This document shows, one piece after another, positions 34,170-43,000 of a stretch of 64,000 nucleotides of DNA. This DNA comes from Flavihumibacter sp. UBA7668 (lineage in GTDB: Bacteria > Bacteroidota > Bacteroidia > Chitinophagales > Chitinophagaceae). Positions within the stretch are counted from its first letter, which is position 1, and each line of letters opens with the position of its first letter. The position numbers and the translations under genes are program-made. A model generated the notes under the pieces. That model did not search any database. It was not told where the DNA came from and saw nothing but the letters and a program-made list of their open reading frames with translations. Location: contig NZ_DLHM01000003.1 of assembly GCF_002483205.1 (NCBI RefSeq), forward strand, positions 372,001 through 436,000. Direction: 5' to 3'.

Positions 34170-35060
34170 ATGAAAAACGATCTGCTTAAAGAGATTACAC
34201 CGCTCACACAGAGTGATTGCTTTACACTATTTTCCCGTACAAAAAAAGAATTTGACTTTCCGTTACATTATCACGAAGAGTTTGAATTAAATTTTATTGA
34301 AAATGCTGCCGGCGCAAGACGAATTATTGGAGATCACATGGAGGATATCGGGGACTTTGAACTGGTATTGATAGGTTCCAATTTACAACATGGCTGGTTT
34401 AATAACAAATGCGAAAGCACGCAAATCAAAGAAGTTACCATTCAGTTTCACAAGGACCTGTTGGATGATAAATTTTTACGTCGGAACCAGTTAAGTTTTA
34501 TCCGGGCCATGTTGGAAAAATCAGCAAGAGGAATTCTTTTCTCCCAGGAAACAGCCCGCCAATTGTCTGACAGGCTTCGCTTACTAAATCAGAAAAACGG
34601 GTTTGATTCCGTCCTGGAATTATTTTCCATTCTGCATGATTTATCTACCTCCCGAAACATGCGTATTCTCTCAGATGCAAGCTTTAACAATACGGAACAT
34701 TTCACCTATAATAGTCGCCGTATAGAAAAGGCTATGGATTTCCTGAATGGAAATTTTGATAAACCCGTTACACTTTCTGAACTTGCCAAACTGGTCAACA
34801 TGTCAGATGTCGCTTTCAGCCGATTTTTTAAAGCCAGAACAGGTAATAATTTTATTGACAGCCTGATTGATATCCGATTGGGACATGCAACCAGAATGTT
34901 AATTGACACTACACATACCATTGGTGAAATTGCCTATCGTTGCGGATTCAACAATATGTCCAATTTCAATAGGGTTTTCAAGAAGAAAAAAAACTGCACC
35001 CCCAAGGAATTCAGAGAAAATTACAATGCAGTTGGTACAGGTACCCGGATTTTCATTTAA
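34170..35060 (+). CDS. AraC-family transcriptional regulator
   Basis: The 296-residue protein has an N-terminal cupin sensor (about 20-110) with LHYHEEFELNFIENAAGARR and GSNLQHGWFNN. A C-terminal double HTH (about 190-290) has LSELAKLVNMSDVAFSRFFK and IGEIAYRCGFNNMSNFNRVF. It probably senses a sugar and controls nearby carbohydrate genes, such as the amino-sugar pair upstream. Its stop abuts the stop of the convergent amidohydrolase with no gap. Confidence 0.93.
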   Translation: MKNDLLKEITPLTQSDCFTLFSRTKKEFDFPLHYHEEFELNFIENAAGARRIIGDHMEDIGDFELVLIGSNLQHGWFNNKCESTQIKEVTIQFHKDLLDDKFLRRNQLSFIRAMLEKSARGILFSQETARQLSDRLRLLNQKNGFDSVLELFSILHDLSTSRNMRILSDASFNNTEHFTYNSRRIEKAMDFLNGNFDKPVTLSELAKLVNMSDVAFSRFFKARTGNNFIDSLIDIRLGHATRMLIDTTHTIGEIAYRCGFNNMSNFNRVFKKKKNCTPKEFRENYNAVGTGTRIFI

Positions 35061-36155
35061 TTACCGTGGAAACAGACTGGCATCCAATCCCTGAATGATC
35101 CGAAGCGCATTTTTGTAATAGATTTTCTTCAATACCTCATCCGGCAGTGCAAGTCCGTACATCCGCCAGAAAGCATGGTATTTTTTATGATAAGGAAAGT
35201 ATTCATCGGCCGTTTCCAGCACTCTGAAATAGGTGGCATATTCAGCAGGCACCCAACTGTCCTTTCCAAAAAGTATCCGATCCTGGTATTTGATAAAGAA
35301 ATCATGGGCCGTACGGGGTTGACGGCCTAATTCAGCAATTACCGCCCCAAATTCCACCACCACATTGGGCAAGGCCGTCATAAGTGAATCCAGTTTCTTC
35401 AGATTATTTGGATACCATCCAAAATGGGCAGCTATAAACGTTGTTCCGGGGTGCTTACGAAACATCCGGTGTTGTTCGGCTATCAGCTCTTCCCATGGTG
35501 CAGGATCAGAGCCACTCCGTTTTCTGCGGGGATGTGTGTACAATTCCAGGAGTCGCTCATTGTCATTATTGAGTTCGTCCCAGAAAGGCTCGGGATCAGC
35601 TGTATGAATCAGCACTGGCATTTTTAATTCCCCGCATTTTTTCCAAATAAGGTCGAGTCGTGGATCATCAACCGGCACCCGACTACCCTTATTATCTTTC
35701 ACAGAAAAACCAAGATTCTTGAACACTTTCAGTCCGCGTGCGCCATTATTGTAATCCTCCTGCACCTGTTTGGCTGCTTTTTCGCTCCAGCCCGGTTCAC
35801 CTATGCCCGAAAAATCAATATTATGAAAAACCACAAACCTGCCCGGGTATTGGCTGCGGGCATTCTCTACCATCTTTTTAAGTCCGTCTCCATTGCCCCC
35901 ACTGAGATTCACCATGATTTTAAGGTTGAGTGCATTCATATCGGTAATCAATCCTGACAAACTTCCTGAACCCATGCGATATTGATGATTATGCACGTCA
36001 ATAAAAGGATATTTTGCCTTACTAACCGGGTTTTCCGGTACTACCAGCGTGGAAGGAGGATTATAGGCTTCAAAATCGATTTTCGGTTGCTGGGAGCAGG
36101 CGGTGAGGCCATAAGTCAACAAAACAAAGGACAGAACTGTAATTCGTAGAAGCAT
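35061..36155 (-). CDS. Amidohydrolase-family lipoprotein
   Basis: The 364-residue protein has a lipobox (LLTYGLTACSQQ). The metal-dependent hydrolase fold has FIDVHNHQYRMG (HxH), MPVLIHTADPEPFWDEL, TFIAAHFGWYPNN and RILFGKDSW. This resembles the ACMSD/amidohydrolase-2 branch. Anchored to the inner or outer membrane, it acts outside the cytoplasm. Substrate unknown. It converges exactly with the AraC gene and is divergent from the ABC exporter. Confidence 0.82.
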   Translation of the reverse strand: MLLRITVLSFVLLTYGLTACSQQPKIDFEAYNPPSTLVVPENPVSKAKYPFIDVHNHQYRMGSGSLSGLITDMNALNLKIMVNLSGGNGDGLKKMVENARSQYPGRFVVFHNIDFSGIGEPGWSEKAAKQVQEDYNNGARGLKVFKNLGFSVKDNKGSRVPVDDPRLDLIWKKCGELKMPVLIHTADPEPFWDELNNDNERLLELYTHPRRKRSGSDPAPWEELIAEQHRMFRKHPGTTFIAAHFGWYPNNLKKLDSLMTALPNVVVEFGAVIAELGRQPRTAHDFFIKYQDRILFGKDSWVPAEYATYFRVLETADEYFPYHKKYHAFWRMYGLALPDEVLKKIYYKNALRIIQGLDASLFPR

Positions 36156-36217
36156 ATTGATTCAATTAAGCAGGTTGCTGACGTATCTTGCGGTCAATTA
36201 ACCAGAAACGTAAAAAT

Positions 36218-38116
36218 ATGGCAAGAGGACGGTATAGGAACAAGGAGGACGAGTCGAATGAGGGGCCAAAAGTTAAAATTTCCAAAGAATCGCTGAAACA
36301 GGCACTGGTACTATTTAAATATCTCCGGCCGTACCGGGGTCAATTTATCCTGAGCCTGGTATTCATAGCGCTTTCTGCATTAACCACCAGTCTTTTCCCA
36401 TTATTCCTCGGGAAAATGATTGATGCCGCAGTACCTGGCGCAGGAGGTGCAGTGGTGCCTGCCAATTCTTCTGCCCTGCCTTTTGGTGAACAGTTACGAA
36501 ATGTAAGCTGGGGTTTAAATACCACCTTACTCCTGATATTCATTACGCTCAGCTTCCAGATGTTTTTTTCCTACATGCGGGTGTACCTGCTGACCGCGGT
36601 GGGAGAACGTTCCCTGGCCGGTATGCGGAAAGATGTATACAGCAAGTTGCTGAGCATGCCAATGTCCTATTTCTCCGAGAAAAGAGTGGGTGAACTCAGT
36701 AATCGGATTTCTTCTGATTTATCACAGATTCAGGATGCGATCTCCTTTACACTGGCTGAATTTTTACGAGGAATTTTCACCCTGGTAATCGGTCTTATTT
36801 TTATTTTCTGGATCAGTCCGGAACTGGCTTTGGTAATGCTGGGAGTTGTTCCGGTAATTGCTATTCTCGCAGTATTCTTCGGCAAAAAAATTCGTAAAAT
36901 GGCCAAGCGAGCCCAGGATCAACTCGCAGAAAGCGGTACCATTGTTCAGGAAACTTTTCAGGGCATTACCGTAGTAAAGGCCTTCACCAGTGAGTTTCAT
37001 GAAATCAGCAGATATGTAAAAAGCATATTAGCCGTAGTTGACACCTCTATTACCAATGCACGCTATAGAGGTGCTTTTGTTTCTTTTATGATCTTCAGCG
37101 TTTTTGGTGCCATCGCCTTTGTGATGTGGTATGGAGCTAACATGATTCAATCCAATCAACTTTCACTGGGTGCACTTACCATGTTTGTTATTTTTTCCAT
37201 GTTTGTGGGTGGTACTTTTGCCGGTTTTGCCGATATGTTTTCTCAATTGCAGAAAACATTGGGCGCTACAGAAAGCATCCGGGAAATTTTAAGAAGTGAA
37301 AGCGAACCCGTTTCTTTGGAACCCATCCAAATTGAACATAAAAATCGTATCCGGGGAGATGTGCGTTTTGATGGCATTCACTTCAGTTATCCATCCCGAA
37401 AAGATACGCCTGTTTTGAAAGGACTGAGCCTGGCAGCCAGCAATGGCCAGCAGGTAGCCATCGTTGGACCAAGTGGAGCAGGTAAATCCACACTTGTTTC
37501 AATGTTGCTTCGCTTTTATGAACCAGATAGTGGTCTCATTTCCTTCGATGGCCGTCCGGCTGCTGAATTTCCTCTATCACAACTTCGGGCCCAAATGGCC
37601 TTTGTTCCGCAGGATGTATTATTATTTGGGGGAAGTATCAGGGAAAATATTGCCTACGGTAAACCAGATGCAACCGATGAAGAAATTGTGCAGGCTGCAA
37701 AAAAAGCGAATGCCCATCGGTTTATTGATGCTTTTCCGGATAAGTATGAAACCATTGTAGGTGAACGCGGAATTCAGTTAAGTGGCGGACAGCGTCAGCG
37801 GGTTGCTATCGCGCGCGCCATTTTAAAGGACCCCGCAATTCTGATTCTGGATGAAGCCACTTCCTCACTCGACAGTGAAAGTGAACAACTGGTACAGGAA
37901 GCTTTGGAAAACCTGATGAAGGGACGCACTTCCTTTGTAATTGCTCATCGCTTATCAACTATCCGTAATGCCGACCTGATTATGGTGGTGGATAAAGGCA
38001 TTGTGCATGAATCCGGTACCCACCTGGAATTAATGGCGAAAGATGGCCTGTATCGCCGACTCAATGAAATGCAATTTGAATTCGGAGTGGTAACCCAATC
38101 TCTTACCGATAACTGA
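36218..38116 (+). CDS. ABC exporter (fused permease and ATPase)
   Basis: I chose the ATG at 36218 (MARGRYRNKEDE, 632 residues); ten codons more are open upstream but begin near the probable promoter. Six membrane helices (about 40-330) precede an ATPase (about 365-610) with Walker A GPSGAGKST, Q-loop FVPQDVLLFG, signature LSGGQRQR, Walker B ILILDEATS and the H-loop in IAHRLST. It is a half-transporter of the MsbA/multidrug type that would work as a homodimer. Substrate unknown. An alpha/beta hydrolase gene follows after 7 bp. Confidence 0.92.
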   Translation: MARGRYRNKEDESNEGPKVKISKESLKQALVLFKYLRPYRGQFILSLVFIALSALTTSLFPLFLGKMIDAAVPGAGGAVVPANSSALPFGEQLRNVSWGLNTTLLLIFITLSFQMFFSYMRVYLLTAVGERSLAGMRKDVYSKLLSMPMSYFSEKRVGELSNRISSDLSQIQDAISFTLAEFLRGIFTLVIGLIFIFWISPELALVMLGVVPVIAILAVFFGKKIRKMAKRAQDQLAESGTIVQETFQGITVVKAFTSEFHEISRYVKSILAVVDTSITNARYRGAFVSFMIFSVFGAIAFVMWYGANMIQSNQLSLGALTMFVIFSMFVGGTFAGFADMFSQLQKTLGATESIREILRSESEPVSLEPIQIEHKNRIRGDVRFDGIHFSYPSRKDTPVLKGLSLAASNGQQVAIVGPSGAGKSTLVSMLLRFYEPDSGLISFDGRPAAEFPLSQLRAQMAFVPQDVLLFGGSIRENIAYGKPDATDEEIVQAAKKANAHRFIDAFPDKYETIVGERGIQLSGGQRQRVAIARAILKDPAILILDEATSSLDSESEQLVQEALENLMKGRTSFVIAHRLSTIRNADLIMVVDKGIVHESGTHLELMAKDGLYRRLNEMQFEFGVVTQSLTDN

Positions 38117-38123
38117 TCAGCCT

Positions 38124-39068
38124 ATGCCCTTTCGTCTTTTATTGACAGGTATTCTATGCTATGCTGCACTGACTCACAGCCAGGCGCAAACGAAAAACAA
38201 CCATCGCTACAAAGACATTCAATACGATAAAATCCAACGGACCCGAAACCTCTCCTACTATCCGCAGCAAATGGAGGGTATCAAAAAAAAACATCACCAT
38301 TTCGACTGGTATGCCTCCAAAGAAGATACGGTATTGTTAAGACCGTTGATCATTGCCATGCATGGCGGCGGATTTAAACTCGGCAATAAATCATCCGACA
38401 GCACCCCATTCTGGGCCCGTGAATTTGCGAAAAGAGGCTACGCCGTGGCTTCCATCAATTATCGTAAAAGCAAAAAAAAGCCCTTATCGAAATTTGAAGA
38501 CCTGGCAGAAGGCTGTTATGATGCCTTGAAAGATTTGCAACTTGCTATTGATTATTTCAAGGCGAATGCAGCACAATACCGGATTGATCCTGCCCGCATC
38601 CTACTTGCCGGAAATTCTGCAGGCGGAATGATGGCCCTGCATGAGGTTTGTACCAGTGAAGCGGAATTTGCTTCCTACCTAAAAAAGCCCGACAGCAAAC
38701 AAGCAGATACCACCCATAATCCAAATAAGATACTGGCAGCTATCAATATGTGGGGATCGATTTACGACAGTAGCTGGATCTCTAGCTGCCGGGTTCCGAT
38801 AATTTCCATTCACGGCAGCAGCGATCGGGTTGTACCCTCCAATAATTCAGCCGGCCCATTTTTTGGAACAGGTATTATTGTAAGACAGGCCAGACGTTCC
38901 GGCATTCCTCATTATGCACATATCTATGTCAATAGTGGGCATGAATTACATAAACATTTTAATCCGGTTTTGGGGGGTGGTTTTGGTGCACGTAAAAGGT
39001 GGAGGGATATGTCTCAACGAATCTGTGCTTATCTCTATACCCAACTTTCCTTAGGGAATCTTCCTTAA
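38124..39068 (+). CDS. Exported alpha/beta hydrolase (esterase-like)
   Basis: The 314-residue protein has a signal peptide (about 1-22, ends HSQAQ). The oxyanion hole is MHGGGFKLG, the nucleophile Ser is in LLAGNSAGGMMAL, the acid is probably in HGSSDRVVPSNN and the His in NSGHELHKHF. This is the HSL/BD-FAE-like esterase type, probably a carbohydrate or lipid esterase. It is co-directional with the ABC exporter and overlaps the convergent acyl-CoA dehydrogenase-like gene by 18 bp. Confidence 0.85.
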   Translation: MPFRLLLTGILCYAALTHSQAQTKNNHRYKDIQYDKIQRTRNLSYYPQQMEGIKKKHHHFDWYASKEDTVLLRPLIIAMHGGGFKLGNKSSDSTPFWAREFAKRGYAVASINYRKSKKKPLSKFEDLAEGCYDALKDLQLAIDYFKANAAQYRIDPARILLAGNSAGGMMALHEVCTSEAEFASYLKKPDSKQADTTHNPNKILAAINMWGSIYDSSWISSCRVPIISIHGSSDRVVPSNNSAGPFFGTGIIVRQARRSGIPHYAHIYVNSGHELHKHFNPVLGGGFGARKRWRDMSQRICAYLYTQLSLGNLP

Positions 39069-40043
39069 TAACGGGTGCAAAGCAGCGGTATGAATATTTC
39101 GCCAGATGCGGTTGATTTCGGATTCCTCCTTTGCAGCAGATAATCCCATACCTGCGTATAAATCCTGCACAAGATGGATAACAATTCCGGTTAAATTTCT
39201 GGCAGTTGCAGTTGTTTGCTTTATAGTTTCAGGTGGAATTACGCTTCCCTCCTTCACCACCTGCCAATGATGAACAGCATTTTCAAATAGTAATTTTCTT
39301 TCCATTTCAAATCTTATATCATCCGATTTTCCGGATTGATTTGCCAATTCTTTAAATCGCATAGCCATGCCTGTAATATTAACCGCCAGCGTATAGGCAG
39401 CTATCAATTCAAACGGGTACTGAAAAACCGGATCGGGACAGATTGCCTTTTCAGGTTCGATAGAAAAGATGCGATTGCCAGGAATCCATCGGGGCCTTAC
39501 ACGGAAACCATGACTGGCTGTTGCTTTCATTCCCATGGTTGTCCAATTGAAAAAAAGCTCCACTTCATCTGCATAGAAAAGAAAAGGGAAAACCCTCCCA
39601 TTCAGTATAAGATTCGCCGTAAGATGGGTAGCCATCCCCGCCCCTGTTGCATGTGGCCAGCTGCCCTCCACCCAGTAACCACCATCCAGAGGTATGGCGG
39701 AACCACCTGCATCTCCGCTACCAGCCAGGCATAAGCGATCTTTTATAAAAAGCGAAGCCCGCAACTGTTCATCCAGGAACCCCAAAAACCAGTGCGCTCC
39801 ACTGCAAAGGGTAATGGTCCAGCCAAGTGAGCCATCGGTATAAGCAAGCTGTTCCAGATAATCCAGCGAATCTGGAAAGGGAAAGCCACGCCCTTTCAGC
39901 TCTGCCGGCAAATATAGATTCAACCAGTTATGCTGTTGAACCAGAGCCCAATCTTCATCTGCCAACTTCCCCCTGAGTTCAGCCTCTCTTGCACGATCCC
40001 GAATAGCATCCACCAGGTCTGCCCCAATTATATCTGTTGCCAT
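39051..40043 (-). CDS. Acyl-CoA dehydrogenase-like protein
   Basis: The 330-residue protein is shorter than the ~380 residues of typical acyl-CoA dehydrogenases. The N-terminal domain has YLPAELKGRGFPFPDSLDYL and AYTDGSLGWTITLCSGAHWF; the middle sheet has GGYWVEGSWPHATGAGMATH; the C-terminal helices have TARNLTGIVIHLVQDLYAG. It resembles flavin monooxygenase or acyl-CoA dehydrogenase-like proteins. The catalytic Glu cannot be assigned. Its start overlaps the A2M stop by one base. Confidence 0.7.
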   Translation of the reverse strand: MATDIIGADLVDAIRDRAREAELRGKLADEDWALVQQHNWLNLYLPAELKGRGFPFPDSLDYLEQLAYTDGSLGWTITLCSGAHWFLGFLDEQLRASLFIKDRLCLAGSGDAGGSAIPLDGGYWVEGSWPHATGAGMATHLTANLILNGRVFPFLFYADEVELFFNWTTMGMKATASHGFRVRPRWIPGNRIFSIEPEKAICPDPVFQYPFELIAAYTLAVNITGMAMRFKELANQSGKSDDIRFEMERKLLFENAVHHWQVVKEGSVIPPETIKQTTATARNLTGIVIHLVQDLYAGMGLSAAKEESEINRIWRNIHTAALHPLLRKIP

Positions 40044-43000
40044 TATCTGTTTGTAATAGTAATTTTTCCCGCCCCATGATATGAATGATATTCACTGTTG
40101 TACATAGCATCTGCGCTGGCTGGCCCCTGTTGGAATACGCCAGGGGAAACAGCACGCACCGCATAATAATATACCTGCCTTGCTCGGTTGGCATCCACGA
40201 ATAAATGAATCCGGTCATCCCGCACATCAAGCGAAGTGGGTGCGGATGCATCTTTGATCCAATCCATTCCAGGAATATCCTTGGTACGCGGATTTTCAAT
40301 TTCAAATCCGGCTGGCAGCAGATCAGTGAGTACCACATTTTCAATCGTTCCCGAATAAGTTTTATCCAACGCCAGCTGCACAATGATTAAATCATTTTGT
40401 TTGAATGTTTTTCCTGTAAGTAACCGGCCATTACGATCATAAAACGCCCGTCTGATCTTCAGGTACTGATCTTCTTCTTTATAGAATCCCGTTGCACTGA
40501 TACCTTCTGCTTCCCACCAGTAATATACTGGTCCGCCTGTTGCCTTAATCTGAACCGTACCAGTTCCCAATGCAGCAGCATTCAGTGTACTTGTGTTCCC
40601 GTTCATGGTACCTATGGATTTCCCATTGGCAAGAATGGCAGCAGTTGAATTGGACGCTTTTTGTTTTGCTGCCAGTTTGCCAAGTGCCAGGAAGCCAAAG
40701 CTTGCTTCCTGTGTACTGTACCAGTTTCTTTGTTTGAACCGTTGCACCAGGCTTTTAGCCATTACCGGAACCTGCGGATGCATTGGATTCACGTCCACCA
40801 ACACATTGAGTGCAATGGCCTCATCCCGCAAAACAGAATAAAAACTTCCACCTGTTTCCGCGATGGCTTCTTCTCCGGAGAAACTTCCCGGCAATAACTC
40901 AGTAAACCGATTCTTATCACCAGCCAGCGCATAAGCCGCCGCCAGCAGGTATTTAGAATCCAGGCTCAGCAATTCCGGTTTTGATTTATAATAATTCATA
41001 CTGGAAATATTGGCTTTCCCTGCCAATGCCAACACATAAAGACTATACGCCATTTCTTTTGGTGCAATCTTTTTTTGCTGGTTGGTATTATAGTAATAAT
41101 TCACAGTTACCCTTGCCCCCAGACGCTGGTTGATATAACTCAACAATGTTTCCAACAGGGATCGATCTACTTCAAATCCGGCTTTTTTCGCCTCCAGTAA
41201 AAAATGAGCTCCATAGATAGAGGTCCACCAATGTTCGGTTTTATCATTGTCCCATAATGACAATGCTCCATTGTACAATTGCCTCATTTTTATTTTCCGG
41301 ATGGCTTCCAATACATTGGCAGCGGCAGTTTTTTTGGAGGCATCTCCCTTTTTTAACAACTCAGTCATTTCACCGAAATACAATTGAGGAAATGCCGCAG
41401 ATATGGATTGTTCGGTGCATCCATAGGGATAGTTAACGAGTTTTTCCAATACAGTCCCCAATTCCAAAACAGGTGATCGGCTAACCACTAATTTGCAGCG
41501 TACTGATGCTGGTATAAAATCAGGATTCCCCAGGTTGATGCTGGCAGTTCCATTGGCAGCAACAACACCCGCTCCTGTTCTTTTTTGAAGTGTTGATGCA
41601 GGCCGAACGGTAATATCAATTTCTTCTGAATAGGTTGCTGAGCCGGCTGCCACTTCAATTTTCACCTGTGCTTCACCGATAGCCTGTTTTGCCATGGCCT
41701 TAAATACCAGTCGCTGTTCGGAATTGGCAGGTATGGTTACGGATTGCTCAGACTGACCTCCCAGATCAACCGGACCACCTGCTTTAATTTTCGCCTTGCC
41801 TGAAATGGACTGAGCGGTGGTATTACTGAGTGTTACTGGGATTTCAATACTATCACCCGGACTCATAAATCTCGGCAAAGCTGTACTCAACACCAGCGGA
41901 TCCGCTACTTTCATTGTTTTCTCTGCAGATCCGAATCGGTCTCCCTTATGCGCTACGGCCATCAGGCGGACTTCACCCGAAAATGCCGGAATCTCCACGG
42001 AGAAACTGGCTTCTCCCGAACCATTGGCTGTTACCAGTCCGCTCCAATAGGAAAGAATTTTGACTCTTTTATTCGGCATCGGATTTACCCGCTGGTCCAT
42101 GCGCAGGTCTCCATCACCACCGGTACTGCTTCGGGTAGCTTTTAATTCTGGAAACAATAAAGGATAGAGATCAAATGCATTAACAGACAATGCCCGATCG
42201 GCGTAAAAATGCCCATAGGGATCCGGCGTTTTAAAATCCGTTACCTGTAATACACCATTATCAACTGCAGCCAGGGTGACCATAGCTCCCGGAGCAGCAT
42301 TCACCCGCACCGTCTGCATTTTTTTTGATCTGCTGGAAGCTTCGGCGAAGATTTCAACCGGCATGGATCTTCGTTTATCCGAAACTGTTATCCCTTTGAA
42401 ACCATGCGCCACCGTAAGTGGAATATCGGTCAGTTCGTGTGGCTTGATTAAGGTTGCCGTAATAAATACATTGGGCAAATGTTCTTCTGTTATCGGAAGC
42501 GAAACGGTTGCCGTGCGTTTATCGACAATCAGGTACTGATAGGTAATAACCTTATCCTGCTCCATTGTAACCAGTAAACGACCACTGAAGGGAGTTTTAA
42601 AGAGAATCTTTACCTGATCACCCGGATTATAAGTAGCCTTATCCGTTTCTATATCAATATTCCCATCCGTATCCACTTCAAAGGAACTATAATCACCACC
42701 CCAATAGCCATAGCTATAGAAAGACCGGCTTACATAGGTTGTACTACCGGGAAGGCTTAAACGAATTTCATAATTTCCGGGAGAGCGTGGCACAAATGAG
42801 TAACTGGAATTTTCACCGGAAATGGTAACTGTACTGCTTGCTACAATTTTTTCTTCCTTTTGGGATTCATACCGGAAGTATTCACCACTCCGGCTCAAAA
42901 CCGTGCGATATTCCTGTTTGATCACTTCCAGTTTGGCAGACTGACCATTCAGCACCTGTTCCGTATTACTTAATGCAATAAGCGGAAATTTAACCGCCTG

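Noticed and set aside
39051..39068. Frameshift or misassembly at the 18-bp convergent overlap
   Set aside because: Both proteins have plausible complete C-termini; short convergent overlaps are common in this window.
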